A stretch of 64,000 bases of DNA. Origin: Adiantum capillus-veneris. Its lineage: Eukaryota; Streptophyta; Polypodiopsida; Polypodiales; Pteridaceae. The first letter of the stretch is position 1. Each line of letters begins with the position of its first letter. The stretch is taken from contig CM043959.1 in the NCBI GenBank assembly GCA_014529385.2, positions 85,603,029 through 85,667,028 of the forward strand. The letters are read 5' to 3'. The position numbers and the translations under genes are program-made. This document shows, in pieces, positions 1 to 11,492 of this stretch. Under the pieces are notes generated by a model. The model was not told the DNA's origin, did not search any database, and saw only the letters and a program-made list of their open reading frames with translations.

Positions 1-485
1 TTTCCAAATGTTAAGGTGACTATTGGGGATGTGAAAGATGACCAAAATTTCTTTGTACAGGAGATGTCTACATATCCTCTCATCCTTGGGCAGCCATACA
101 TCACTGCTACTCGCATGGAAATCAAGGTGATGGATGATGGGTCAACTTATGAAAGGATTAGGAGGAGCGATGGAAAGCATGCAGTACAGTTCCTTAATGT
201 TTGTGTGGACCATGAAAGGAACCGTGAAAGTCTTAGAGAGCAACCCTTGCCAAAGACAAATAAAGAATTCAAGGACTATAGGGATATGAGGGGTTTTGGC
301 CATGTACCATTGTAGAGCGGGATTGCAGTGGTACAAGAAGAGAAAGGTTCTCGCATGATGTATATGCAAAGGATACATTTTCTACAGGTTTTGTAGGATT
401 ATTAGACTATGGATCTATTGCTTTTACAGAGTGTGAGGACTTAAAGCGGGGTGAACGACAACATGTAAATAGTGTACAAAGACGT
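1..485 (+). pseudogene. Ty3/gypsy element B: protease-region fragment
   Basis: This is the left piece of an old Ty3/gypsy pol gene. From base 1 to 315 it reads as the end of a retropepsin-like domain, with the hydrophobic-plus-glycine motif YPLILGQPYI and the downstream words AVQFL and HERNRES. Around base 300 the frame shifts by one, and frame 3 then stays open to base 485, ending ...RQHVNSVQR. The same reading frame resumes at 20,133 (RLKVNGLLEDEE), so element A inserted here. The flanks are acgt (482-485) and acgc (20,133-20,136), probably a mutated target duplication. The gag and 5' LTR of B lie outside the window. The gypsy assignment is firm; the clade is not resolved. Confidence 0.8.
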
Positions 486-2966
486 TGATACCGTTTTTCG
501 GCTCTTCGTAATTTCCATAGTGAGTTAACCCACCCTACCAAAATCATCCAAACACTGTGGCTATCCCTACCATTTCACTGTATATAGGTGTGTGTGAGTT
601 AGGGGACTTTTCCCATATCTTCTTAAAAACCCTCAGCTAGCTAGTCACTGGGCTAGTTGAGCCAAAAAAATAAAAATATATAAAAAATATAAGTATATTA
701 TGGCCCATTTGTGTGTAAATATTTCATTGTATATAGGGCCTAAATAAAAGGATTTTTCACAATTATTTTGGTATTTATTTAAATATTTCTACCTATGGTG
801 TGTTATTTATGCTATGTACATTGACTCACCATTACTATATTTTTTCTTACCATTTTGCATACTCTTTATTCCATATAAAAATAATTTCATGCAAGCTTCT
901 CTTATTTTTGGTGTAACTCCATCCCAACAAAAATCCAAAAAAACTAGTTTTATTTATGTGTATAGTTTTTCATTGTTATCATTTTTTCCTTCCTATATCT
1001 ATTCTCTATTACTCTCATAAATTAGACCACCAAAAATATTCATCTTTTTATGGTAGACTTATAATGAGAGAGATTTATTTTGACCCATTTATATTTTTTC
1101 CACCTATATTATTTATATTTGACATGTACATATTTTTTTAGACCCCTCAATATTTGATTTTCTTAGTTGTACTATTCACTTATATCATGATCTCAACAAT
1201 ATCTTCAATTATAAACCTAATAAATAAGGTCAAGGGTATGTGGCATGCATGCATGCACCATGGGGAGCTCACTCTTGGAGGTATTCAAAAGAATCATCCA
1301 AAGAAGGACCTCACAAGGACCTTGTGCAGTGGAAAAAACAGTCGGTTTTGCTAAATTTTTAAAGATCACATGATCCCAGTATGCCCCTGCTATGCAGCCA
1401 CACTCCCTCTTCCACTTTATCATTTTCCTCTTTCACACACACTCCTCCCTCTCCTTCCCACTCCCAAACCTGCAACTCCCATGTCCTAATTCACCCTCTT
1501 CACCATTGCCACATCTCTCACACCTCCATAGCCTTCATCCTCCATTTCTACACCCTATGTGTCCCCCTTTCTCTCTACATATATGTCCATATTACCATAC
1601 TCTCTTCAGCTTTGTAAAGAACTTCAAAAATCAGCAGAAATCCAAGGATAACCTCTGCAAATGAAGGCTTTTATCATGAATTTTCCAAGGTTTGAAGATA
1701 ACATAGCTTCATCGACACGCGCTACTTCGCCATGCTGACCGCTTCTTCTACCGGTGCTGTAAAGAGGTAAATGTCAACTTCTCCAAGCTTCAACCTTGCT
1801 TTACAAGCTTATCCCTTCTCTAACTTTTCTCATCATATATCTCACCATTTGGTGAATGATTTTGTAAATATTTTTTAGTGATAATTACTAACTACTAACC
1901 ACTAACCTTATTGTAAAATGCACCCTCTACTAGAGTAGGCACTCCCAAATTATTCACTCAATCCTCTCTCCTTTCATCCTCAATAATTCTCTTCCCTTGA
2001 GCCCACATCCATGTGACTCAAAGGACTAGAGAGACCCACCCTCATAAAAAAAATAAAAACATGCATAATCTTTTATTTCTTCAAATAAACTTGATTAGGC
2101 CTAATCCTAATCGGGGCTTCTAAAACCTATAAATAGATCCCTTCTCTCCCTTGTAAATCATCACATGATCACACTACACCACACCATTCTCAACACATAA
2201 CACACCACTCTTCAAGCCTAGTTGCGTAGAGTGTGTGCATTGTGAGTGCTCTATTCCATCACTACACATAGGTGCATGGAGAAGCTTGAAGTTAGTTATG
2301 CCATCTAGAGGAGTGGAGTGATACTATACTCTACAATCACACTTGTAACCTACTCTTTTCCATAAATAAGATTCATAGTTTTGGATGCAATTGTATGCTG
2401 CAGCTACGACTCTTCTCTCCAAATTGACTTGATAAGTTGGCTCATCAGGTGGTTGAAGGTATATTGTCCTTGAAGTTTGTTGTGCCATTTCATGTTTGGT
2501 GGTTTGAGGGCTTGTTGAATTGTTTGCCTAAAAGGTAAATTGTAAGAGGGTGCTCGGTGAGAGGGCTCCCGTGACCCTAAGACAATTTGTGTATTGGCAA
2601 CAAGGTCAAGTTTTGTGTTGTCTCTATATTTCTCATCAAGCTTTGTGTGCATCTAGTCTTTAAGGCTAAGACTGAGTTGCTCAAGTTGATTTGTGCTCTT
2701 TACCTCTCTCTGGCATGGTGAATGTTTGTGTTTGGTGTGTGTGGCTATCTTGCATTCCCCTCTCTTTGTGCGTTTGAGTACAAGGAGATATCACGTGCGT
2801 CCTAGTTCACATCTACAACTAGGTGGTGCCCATTTTCTTGTTTGGTTTCTGGCTCTGGGTTGTTGTTGTCTCTGATTGTGCTTGCCCCAGCCCCAATTGA
2901 GCAGCACGGGAGCCTCGAAGGGTGTTTACAGGCCGCTCTTCTTGTTGCTCGCCCCGGACCGCCTCA
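486..2966 (+). repeat. 5' LTR of element A
   Basis: The LTR starts TGATACCG and ends ...CCGCCTCA, and is nearly identical to 9869-20,132 once the CACTA insert there is removed. It contains A/T-rich U3-like sequence, a C/T-rich stretch at 1381-1600, and a TATAAATA-like box at about 2130. Compared with the 3' copy it lacks about 117 bp after position 1377 (present in the 3' copy at about 10,749-10,865), and it has about 20 bp near 1500-1525 that the 3' copy lacks. The short ORFs inside it (for example 1381-1664) are low-complexity and not genes. Confidence 0.93.
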
Positions 2967-2968
2967 AA

Positions 2969-2988
2969 TTGGTGCCCCCACTGAGGAT
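2969..2988 (+). promoter_or_regulatory. Primer binding site of element A
   Basis: TTGGTGCCCCCACTGAGGAT directly follows the 5' LTR end. Element D has nearly the same word (TGGTGCCCCAACTGAGGATC) at the same place, so it is the likely tRNA-priming site. I cannot name the tRNA. Confidence 0.75.
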
Positions 2989-3042
2989 CCAACTTGTGTA
3001 TGTTTTTGTAGCATCAATCTTTAAAATAGTTAAGAAGTTTGC

Positions 3043-3495
3043 ATGAAGCACAAGAATTTGTATGATCTCTTCATTTCCATTGCAAGGCCAAAGGTACACA
3101 TAATTGTTAGTACTAAGTTGCAATTTCAACGTGTAATTCGTAGAATTTTAGTTCCTCTTAGGTTGGCAGAGATAAACGCATCAGTAAATCCTTTTATTTT
3201 GCCTCTCATTAGGTACGACCTTAGTTTGGACGTCTATATTTTTGTTTTGTTTTAAGAATTAGGTCATGCATAGACCATGGATAATGGCCCAAGAATAGAA
3301 GTTTTCCCCTTTTATTTCACTCCACACATTAGAATAAACATTGCAATTAGTAGAAAAATCCATTTTCAATAACGTATGATGTTCATGTTTGGTGCCCAAA
3401 GAGTAGGAGAAATTCTTGCGTCACCAAACCCTGTCATTCTACCTCTTATTGATTATCGTAGGTCATTTGATGTGAATATTTTTATTTTGTTCTAG
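3043..3495 (+). CDS. Pre-gag ORF of element A, tandemly duplicated (ORF0-like)
   Basis: Two diverged copies of the same peptide lie between the PBS and gag. Copy 1 (3043-3255) ends in NPFILPLIRY...DVYIFVLF and a stop. Copy 2 (about 3310-3495, one internal stop) ends in NPVILPLIDY...FDVNIFILF and a stop. They are about 240 bp apart and in the same frame. Element D encodes a recognisable homologue (PVVIPMINY...SFDVHVFGLI) before its gag. In both elements the stop codon begins exactly 105 nt before the gag ATG and in the same phase. Tat-lineage Ogre elements are known to have an extra ORF upstream of gag. Whether this short one is related to it is unknown. No function can be assigned. Confidence 0.6.
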
Positions 3496-3597
3496 AATAG
3501 ATTGCAATTTAAAAAATATTATTGTGTAAATCTTTTAAAGAAAGAAAAAACAAAAACGCGTCACTTTGAAATCAATTCAATGTAGAGCCAACGCCAA

Positions 3598-4677
3598 ATG
3601 TCTGGATATCCTCTTTTCTTTGGAGAGCTTGGGGAGGATGCATAATTATTTTTAGCGAATTTCAAGATGTCTTGCCGTATCAAGAGGATAGTAACTGATC
3701 AAGAACGTGTAGAAATGTTTGAGGTGGTCCTTAGGAAAGATGCTAGCACTTGGTTTGACTCTTTGCCTGAGGAAGTTAAGGGGAATTACACAGAAGTTTT
3801 GAATCGTTTCAAGAAATAATTCTTTGATCCCCAAAACACTCAAAGACTATGGCAAGACATTGTTTCTCATAAGCAAAAAGACCTAGATGACTACTACTTA
3901 TACAAGCAAGAGTTTCTACGTCTTTGGGCTGAATGGGTGAGAAATGTTGCTAACCCTGGTGATGGTGCAGAGTTCCTAAAGAAGGAGAGGTTCATAGCCG
4001 GACTCTTTCCTGACGTTAAGGTGAAAGTTGAGGCCGGTGCACCTGCTACCTTTGAAACAACTGAAACCAGGGCTATTGAGAAATATAGGAAACTCAAGTT
4101 CTTAAAGGGGGAGGTTCCAATAGAAGTTCTTAGACCCAAAGGTAAGTCACAAGCATCAACATCTAGGGAGCTTCCTGAGGTAACGGCGGAAGTGATTGAA
4201 AAGTTAAATGAATATTTAAGCAGCTTGTCAATTCACCTTGCACAAGCTGTAGGTCCAAAAGGACAAGCAAGGAAGTCTGAAGAGCGAGATCCACGGCCTA
4301 GGAGACTCTTACAATGTTGGAATTGGGGAGAGTCTGGACATGGGATGTATAATTGTCCTTGGCCCCGTGGGGAGCCAGGGAGACCTAACTTGAATTACCC
4401 AGTGATGAATGCAGTTGAAGGAACTAGTCAGCAACCACGGCTTCTACAAAGGCCAAATGGAGCAAGACAACCTCCACAAGGAGTGGAAGGAGTTTCACCT
4501 TTTCCAGACCCAAATGTGCATGTAGTAGAGGTGACAAACTCAAATGAGGTTGACATGGAAGCAAATGGCATTAAGCGTGCCCGAGGAAAAGGTGAAGAGA
4601 AAGAAGGTGTCACATCACAAAGTGATCATGGACGAGAAAAGAAGGCAAAGGAGACCAAGGAAGCTAAGAGGACTTGA
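3598..4677 (+). pseudogene. Element A gag (capsid/nucleocapsid), broken by in-frame stops
   Basis: The reading frame begins at ATG 3598 (MSGYPLFFGELGEDA). It contains a retrotransposon gag core: SCRIKRIVTDQERVEMF, then STWFDSLPEE, and DDYYLYKQEFLRLWAEW. The long intact stretch is 3820-4677. TAA stops at 3643 and 3817 and TGA at 4675 are all in frame and each could derive from CAA or CGA by a C-to-T change. The zinc knuckle near 4315 reads CWNWGESGHGMYNC, with Trp in place of the second Cys, so RNA binding by this copy would be impaired. The C-terminus is basic and Lys/Glu rich. Gag would form the retrotransposon particle. Pol follows in the same frame. Confidence 0.88.
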
Positions 4678-7620
4678 CGTCGTATCAATCTCCAAGACTT
4701 CCCTCTTGGACATGGTATGGCTCCATACAACCTATTGGAAGACATGAGAGGTAAGGGTCCTGATATCTCATGGCCTCAGTTTCTTGCATTATGCTAACAA
4801 GTTAGGAGGGATTTAACAAAGGCAGTTAGCACTAGGAGAAAGGTAAAAGAGAGTGTGCCTGTTGTAAAAATTGCACGTGTTGAAATGAATGAGGACATTA
4901 CACCTGTGCTAGATTGTTACATCAAAGGAAGATTGGTTAGGAAAGGTCTAGTGGATGGGGGTGCACAAATTTGCATCATGAGAGAGGGACTCATGCAAAA
5001 ACTAGGCATGCACATCCATGAGACACCTGAAATTAAAGTCAAGATGGCAAACAATAGCAAATCTAGGTGTGTAGACATTTGTAAAAATGTCTCTGTGGAG
5101 GCCTTTGGCATTAAGAAGGCAGTGGATTGCTATGTCATGTCTACCAAAGGAAATGGTTACCCATTTATCCTAGGGAGACCATGGCTAATGAAAATGCAAG
5201 CTTTGCAGGATTGGGAGAGTGGAAAGCTAATTTGCAGGAATGAAAATCATAAGAAGGTTGTCTTTGACATGAAGGAGCAACGCCAAGAGGAGCTCCATGA
5301 AGAATCATCTCAAAGTGAGACGGAGGAAGGCTGGACCGATAGCACTTCAGAAGGAGAAAGTAGCGGCAGCATTACTGAAGAGGAGTCTTCCATCGAAGTC
5401 ATGGGGGTAAGGTTTAAGCCAAACAACCAAGAGACCTCTTGCCCAGGTTTGGAAGAGGTAGGTTCCCAAGAAAACCAAAAAGTGGAAGATGAAAGAATGC
5501 TAGAAGGTATGTTATCTACAACACTTACAAAGGATGAAAGAGAGGAGCTCAAAGGTGTGTTAAGGAAATTTCCTAGGCTTTTCGCTAAAGACTACACCGA
5601 TGTGCGTGGAGTAGATACTGTTCAACACAAAATTGAGTTGAAGCCAGAGGCCACACCTAAGGCTCAAAAGCTACGAAGGCAAAGAGTCATCAAGGAGCAC
5701 GCTTTACTCAAGGAGGTAAGAAAGCTTCTAGCAGCAGGTTTCATTTATCCAGTGGAGAATTCAGAGTGGGTCTCTCCCGTTGTTGTCACTCCTAAGAAAA
5801 ATGGCAAGTGGAGGGTGTGTGTGGATTACCGTCCACTCAATGAGGCAACAAAAAGAGATCACTTTCCCCTCCCATTTCAGGATGAGATACTAAATGAGGG
5901 AGCTCGTCATGAGAAGTACACTGTGTGTGATGGCTACTCGGGTTACTTTCAAATAGGTATCGCATTGGAAGATCAGTTAAAAACAACCTTCATCACTCCT
6001 TGGGGTTGTTATGCTTTTAGAGTCATGCCATTTGGTCTGAAAAATGCTCCTGCAACATTCCAACGTTTCATGAACATGGTGTTTCAAGCACTCTTTGGAA
6101 AGTCAATTAGGGTGTTCATTGATGATTTCTGCATTTATAGCTCAAAATCATTGCATCTACAAAGGGTAGAAGAAGGTTTAAAGAAGCTCTATGACATGGG
6201 AGGTCAACTCAACCCCGCCAAATTTCACATAGGTGAGGATGAAGTGATCTTGCTTGGTCACAAGGTTTCCTATAAAGGCATTGAGGTGGATCCTTCAAAG
6301 GCAAAGGCTCTTATTGAGCTCCCATCACCCAAGAATCTCAAAGAGGTCATCTCATTCATTCAAAAGGTGAAGTATATGTCACGCTTCATTCACTTAGCCT
6401 CGGAGTTACTTCACCCTTTGCAAAAGTTGACACAACAAGTAGAATTTGCATGGTCTGATAATCTTGAAGAGTACTTTTGTAACATTAAAGTCATTTTGTC
6501 AGAGCTACCAACACTCGTGCCTCCTTGTTGGGAGTACACATTCTTTGTTAGCTCTAGTGTTGGGAAGGAAACAATTGGTGCAGTTTTATTACAACAAGAT
6601 CCCCACAGTACCAGGATGCGACCCATCTACTTTGCTAGTAGGGTCATGAATGCTTTGGAGAGAGGCTACACGGAGGCAGAACTCGTGATGCTGTCTCTCA
6701 TGTTTGCGGTGAGAAAGTTTAGATTCTACCTGCTACCAAAACCTTTTGTAATTCTCACTGCAGAAAATTTGTTCCCTTGGGTGTCATCTCAAATGAATCT
6801 TAGTACTAGGATCTCAAAGTGGATTATGGAGTTGCAAGAGTTTCAATACTCTTTCAAAGTAGAAGATAGTGTGCGTGCACAATTGGCAGGGATCCTTACT
6901 TATAGGGTACATGAGAAGGAGATTAAGGTGCCTGAAGTAAAGACCCTACCATTGCCACCACCTAAAAGTATTCCTAATGCTTTTACCTTGTTCTTTGATG
7001 GAGCTTTTCGACAAGTCACAGGAAAAGCAGGGGGAGGGCTAGTGTTGCTCAACCCAAGTGGAGAGGTGGTCATGAAAGAGAAGGTCAATCTACCAGGTTC
7101 AACTAGCAACAATGAAGCAGAATACGACACACTACTTCATGGTTTAAAGATATGCATTGGCCAAGGTATACAACGTCTCATGGTAAAAGGGGATGCACTT
7201 CTCATTGTGAAACAAATTTTAGGCATTTGGGCATGCAGGAATGAAAGCTTAAGGACAAAAGTTCATGCCATTCGTAGATTATTTAATCAATTTGAAGAAG
7301 TGCAACTATATCATATTCCTAGGAAACAGAATGAAGATGCCGATTTACTTGCACAACAAGCAGTTACATGTGTTGAGAAAGAAGTGCAGGTCATCATGGT
7401 GGCAGCAACTATCAAGCAACCGAGATACCAGGGATTGGAGTCATTGACTCCCATTATTAGCTACATTTTGGAGGGTGAGTTTCCACAAGACTTCACGAAG
7501 GCTCAGAAGAGGAGACTCATGAAGAAGGCAAGCACGTATCTCTTCCTAGAAGGATCCCTCTATCAAAGAGGGAAGGATCAAGTGTGCAAAAGAGTACCTA
7601 TTGAGCTTATATGTGAAGCT
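4678..7620 (+). pseudogene. Element A pol: protease, reverse transcriptase, RNase H and second (aRNH-type) RNase H
   Basis: It is in frame with gag across a TAA at 4795; the uninterrupted part runs from about 4798. The protease has VDGGAQICIM (Asp at about 4954) and the later YPFILGRPWL. After an acidic linker, RT shows WVSPVVVTPKKNGKWRVCVDYR, VMPFGLKNAPATFQ and the catalytic FIDDFCIY (about 6115-6140). The RT-linked RNase H is degenerate: the usual Asp motifs read FVSSSVGKE and LTAENLF. A second RNase H follows (about 6960-7370) with all four acidic positions: FFDGAF, NNEAEY, KGDALL and EDADLL. The start of the integrase region (SLYQRGKDQVCKRVP) is present before foreign sequence takes over at about 7620. 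Cut off from its integrase zinc finger and carrying stops, the copy is dead. Confidence 0.93.
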
Positions 7621-8805
7621 ACTCAATATATGGCTTCTCTATATATGGCACCCAGGTCCCCTCTATATATACATCATCTCATGTGTGTATTCTACACACT
7701 CTGGGGTTCTATTTCTGTGCTCTCTCCTTCTCTCTCAACATGGTATCATAGCAGTACGTTTTTGTTTTCGATTCTAGAGGGATCGGAATCGATGTGTTCT
7801 ACAACTTTGTAGAAGGAAGTTTTTTCAAATTCTGCACAGATTTTGAGTTATCGTTCGTGGACTACAAACTACCCGCGCAAGGAACCAGAATTGATGTAGT
7901 CTACAACTTTGCAGAAGGAAGTTTTTTCAAATTCCGCACTGATTTTGAGTTATCGTTCGCGGACTGCATACATACCTGAAAAATAGTTTTCGCTTTTTGT
8001 TTTCGATTTTTCTGCTAATTGAAAACGATTTTGCAGAAACTACCCGCGTGAGGGACTGGAATCCATGTGGTCTACAATTTTGCAGAAGAAACTACCTGCG
8101 AAATAGCCCGGAATCGATGTGGTCTACAAATTTGCAGAAGGAAGTTTTTTCAAATTCTACACCGATTTTGAGTTATCGTTCACGGACTGCGTATATACCT
8201 GAAAAGCAACTTCCGCTTTTTGTTTTTGATTTTTCTGCTAATTAAAAACGATTTTGCAGAAACTAACCGCATTAGAGATTGGAATCGATGTGGTCTACAA
8301 CTTTGTAGAAGGAAGTTTTTTCAAATTCTACACCGATTTTGAGTTATCGTTTACGGACTGCGTATATACCTGAAAAGCAACTTTCTCTTTTTGTTTTTGA
8401 GTTTTCTGCCAAATAAAAACGATTTTGCAAAAACTACTCGCGAAAAGGATCGGAATTGATGTGGTCTACAACTTTGCAGAAGGAAGTTTTTTCAAATTCT
8501 GCACCGATTTTGAGTTATCGTTCACGGACTGCGTACATACCCGAAAAGCAAGTTTCATTTTATGTTTTTGATTTTTCTGCTAATTGAAAACTATTTTGCA
8601 GAAACTACCCGCGTAAGGGATCGGAATCGATGTGGTCTACAACTTTGCAGATAAACTAGCCGCTGCAGGCATCGGAATCGATGAGAAACTATTCGCTTGA
8701 GCCATCGGAATCGATGTGGTCTATAACCTTGCAGAAGAAAGTTTCTATAAATTTTGCACCGTTTTTGGGTTATCGTCTCGGACTGCGAATATGTTTGAAA
8801 ATCAA
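7620..8805 (+). mobile_element. Copia-type LTR tail, PBS and repeat-rich leader inserted in element A integrase
   Basis: Gypsy coding sequence stops at about 7620 and resumes at about 8806. Between them is LTR-like DNA ending ...CTCTCTCAACA, followed at 7741 by TGGTATCATAGCAGT. The latter matches the initiator-Met-tRNA primer site (TGGTATCAGAGC) typical of Ty1/copia. The rest is a leader made of tandem repeats. The segment therefore looks like the 3' end of a copia 5' LTR plus 5' untranslated leader, with no copia coding sequence and no second LTR. The integrase H2C2 zinc finger expected here is missing, so the event was an insertion plus deletion or an ectopic repair, not a clean integration. 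No target duplication was recognised. Confidence 0.7.
7783..8760 (+). repeat. Tandem repeat of about 171 bp in copia leader
   Basis: The phrase GGAATCGATGTGGTCTACAA recurs with variants near 7785, 7893, 8063, 8113, 8281, 8452, 8623 and 8707. Starts at 8113, 8281, 8452 and 8623 are 168-171 bp apart. Spacings of about 50 and 34 bp mark truncated units. Each full unit also carries TTTTTTCAAATTCTGCACCG and a GAGTTATCGTTCACGGACTG word. Short ORFs across it are repeats, not genes. Confidence 0.85.
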
Positions 8806-9840
8806 AATAAAAAATGGGGCATTGATGCTATGGATCCATTGCTTAGGACTAAAAATGGGAAATCGTATATCTTGGTGGCCATAGACTACATGACGAGATG
8901 GGTAGAAGCACAAAGTGTGGCAAAGGTAAATGAGAGGACAGTGAGCAAATTTGTCTACACTCACATTTGTTGTAGATTCGGCACACCTTTGGAGATTGTT
9001 TCTGATAATGGTCCAGGGTGTAGAAAGGGCTTGCTTACAAAATTCTGTGAAGAACTTCACATTCTACATCGTCATAGTACACCCTACTATCCCCAATCCA
9101 ATGGTCTGGTAGAAAAAGCTAATGGTGTCATTGCAGGAATCATTAGAAAGATGGTGAAAAACAAGACAAAGTTGTGGGATGACTTCTTGGATGGTGCCTT
9201 GTGGGTATATCGAACCACATATAGGGAAGCCACGGAGTTCACACCATTTCACTTGGTCTATGGTCAAGAAGCTTTACAACCAATTGAACTCAACATTCCA
9301 ACAATACGACTTCATGGCAAAGCAGCACAAGATGATCAAGAAACATGGATGGATCGACTTGTTACCTTAGCTGAGCTTGAGTGGAAAAGAGAAGCAGCAT
9401 ACGAGTGCTCCAAGAGGAAAGGTACGCAGGCGAAGGAGAAGCTTGACAAGAAACTAAAGGACAAAGGCATCAATGAAGGAGATCTTGTGCTAAGGTATGA
9501 CAATTGACTCGACAATCGTTTTGATGCCAAATTTGAAACTAGATGGCAGGGGCCATACATAGTCAAGAAGGCTTTGAATTCAAGCTACTATTAACTTATG
9601 GACTTGAATGGGAAAGAGCACTCCAGGAAGGTAAACGGGTATCGCTTGAAGCCTTATTTGAGTCGCCTTCTACCAAAGGATCTACCAAAGATCTGTCAAA
9701 AGGCAGCTATCTCATGTAATTACTATTCCGTGAAGCATGAATGTAACTCAAACCAAAATTCTGAGGGGCCAAACAACGAAGACCTCGTCAAGGACTCTGA
9801 ATCACTCTCTTTGGAAAAGATGCTCTATGATGGTACATGA
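8806..9840 (+). pseudogene. Element A integrase core and C-terminal domain
   Basis: Integrase resumes at KWGIDAMDPL, with VAIDYMTRW, then SDNGPG and the HSTPYYPQSNGLVEKANG block. These supply the D, D and E of the DDE catalytic triad, and FTPFHLVYGQEA follows. The C-terminal part has FETRWQGPYIV (a GPY/F-type module) and NGYRLKPYL. Two in-frame stops interrupt it, TGA at 9505 and TAA at 9592; both are compatible with C-to-T changes. The N-terminal zinc-binding domain is absent because of the upstream insertion. The domain would insert the cDNA into the genome. The reading ends at TGA 9838-9840, just before the PPT. Confidence 0.9.
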
Positions 9841-9852
9841 ATATACCATCAT

Positions 9853-9868
9853 CTTGGGGGAGGGCTAA
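9853..9868 (+). promoter_or_regulatory. Polypurine tract of element A
   Basis: CTTGGGGGAGGGCTAA directly precedes the 3' LTR (TGATAGCC). Element C has the same GGGAGGGCTAA before its LTR. It would prime plus-strand DNA synthesis. Confidence 0.88.
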
Positions 9869-11472
9869 TGATAGCCGTTTTTCGGCTCTCCGTAATTGCC
9901 ATAGTGAGTTAACCCACCCTACCAAAATCATCCAAACACTGTGGCTATCCCTACCATTTCACTGTATATAGGTGTGTGTGAGTTAGGGGACTTTTCCCAT
10001 ATCTTCTTAAAAACCCTCAGCTAGCTAGTCACTGGGCTAGTTGAGCCAAAAAAATAAAAAAAATATAAGTATATTATGGCCCATTTGTGTGTAAATATTT
10101 CATTGTATATAGGGCCTAAATAAAAGGAATTTTCACAATTATTTTGGTATTTATTTAAATATTTCTACCTATGGTGTGTTATTTATGCTATGTACATTGA
10201 CTCACCATTACCATATTTTTTCTTACCATTTTGCATACTCTTTATTCCATATAAAAATAATTTCATGCAAGCTTCTCTTATTTTTGGTGTAACTCCATCC
10301 CAACAAAAATCCAAAAAAACTAGTTTTATTTATGTGTATAGTTTTTCACTATTGTCATTTTTTCCTTCCTATATATTCTCTATTACTCTCATAAATTAGA
10401 CCACCAAAAATATTCATCTTTTTATGGTAGACTTATAATGAGAGAGATTTATTTTGACCCCTTTATATTTTTTCCACCTATATTATTTATATTTGACATG
10501 TACATATTTTTTTAGACCCCTCAATATTTGATTTTCTTAGTTGTACTATTCACTTATATCATGATCTCAACAATATCTTCAATTATAAACCTAACAAATA
10601 AGATCAAGGGTATGTGTCATGCATGCATGCACCATGGGGAGCTCACTCTTGGAGGTATTCAAAAGAATCATCCAAAGAAGGACCTCACAAGGACCTTGTG
10701 CAGTGGTAAAAACAGTCCGTTTTGCTGAATTTTTAAAGATTACATAATCCTTGAATTTGAAAAGGTGATACAAAAAAACGTTGTAGCTGGTGAGCTGAAC
10801 TTTCACCTCAAATTTTTTCATATTTTGTTGAGCTACGAGCTGTGAGCTATGATTTTATTGGTGGACCCCAGTTTGCCCATGCTTTGCAGCCACACTCCCT
10901 CTTCCACTTTATCATTTTCCTCTTTCACACACACTCCTCCCTCTCCTTCCCACTCCCAAACCTGCAACTCCCATGTCCTAATTCACCCTTTTCACACCTC
11001 CATAGCCTTCATCCTCCATTTCTACACCCTATGTGTCCCCCTTTCTCTCTACATATATGTCCATATTACCACACTCTCTTCAGCTTTGTAAAGAACTTCA
11101 AAAATCAGCAAAAATCCAAGGGTAACCTCTGCAAATGAAGGCTTTTATCATGAATTTTCCAAGGTTTGAAGATAACATAGCTTCATCGACACGCGCTACT
11201 TCGCCATGTTGACCGCTTCTTCTACTAGTGTTGTAAAGAGGTGAATGTCAACTTCTCCAAGCTTCAACCTTGCTTTACAAGCTTATCCCTTCTCTAACTT
11301 TTCTCATCATATATCTCACCATTTGGTGAATGATTTTGTAAATATTTTTTAGTGATAATTACTAACTATTAACCACTAACTTTATTGTAAAATGCACCCT
11401 CTACTAGAGTAGGCACTCCCAAATTATTCACTCAATCCTCTCTCCTTTCATCCTCAATAATTCTCTTCCCTT

Positions 11473-11484
11473 CACTACAAGAGG
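11473..11484 (+). repeat. Left terminal inverted repeat of CACTA-1
   Basis: CACTACAAGAGG, exact inverse of the right end at 19,150-19,161; preceded by target-duplication CTT. Confidence 0.96.
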
Positions 11485-11492
11485 CTCTTCAC

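Noticed and set aside
1381-1664. Overlapping Ser/His/Pro-rich ORFs in the LTR
   Set aside because: Low-complexity C/T-rich LTR sequence, repeated at 10,842-11,138 and lacking conserved frames.
4428-4613. Antisense ORFs inside gag and pol of elements A, D and E
   Set aside because: Shadows of the coding strand.
7794-8884. Repeated ORFs such as FAEGSFFKF...FELSF as a repeat protein
   Set aside because: They are frames through a 171-bp non-coding tandem repeat in a retroelement leader, with stops in most units.
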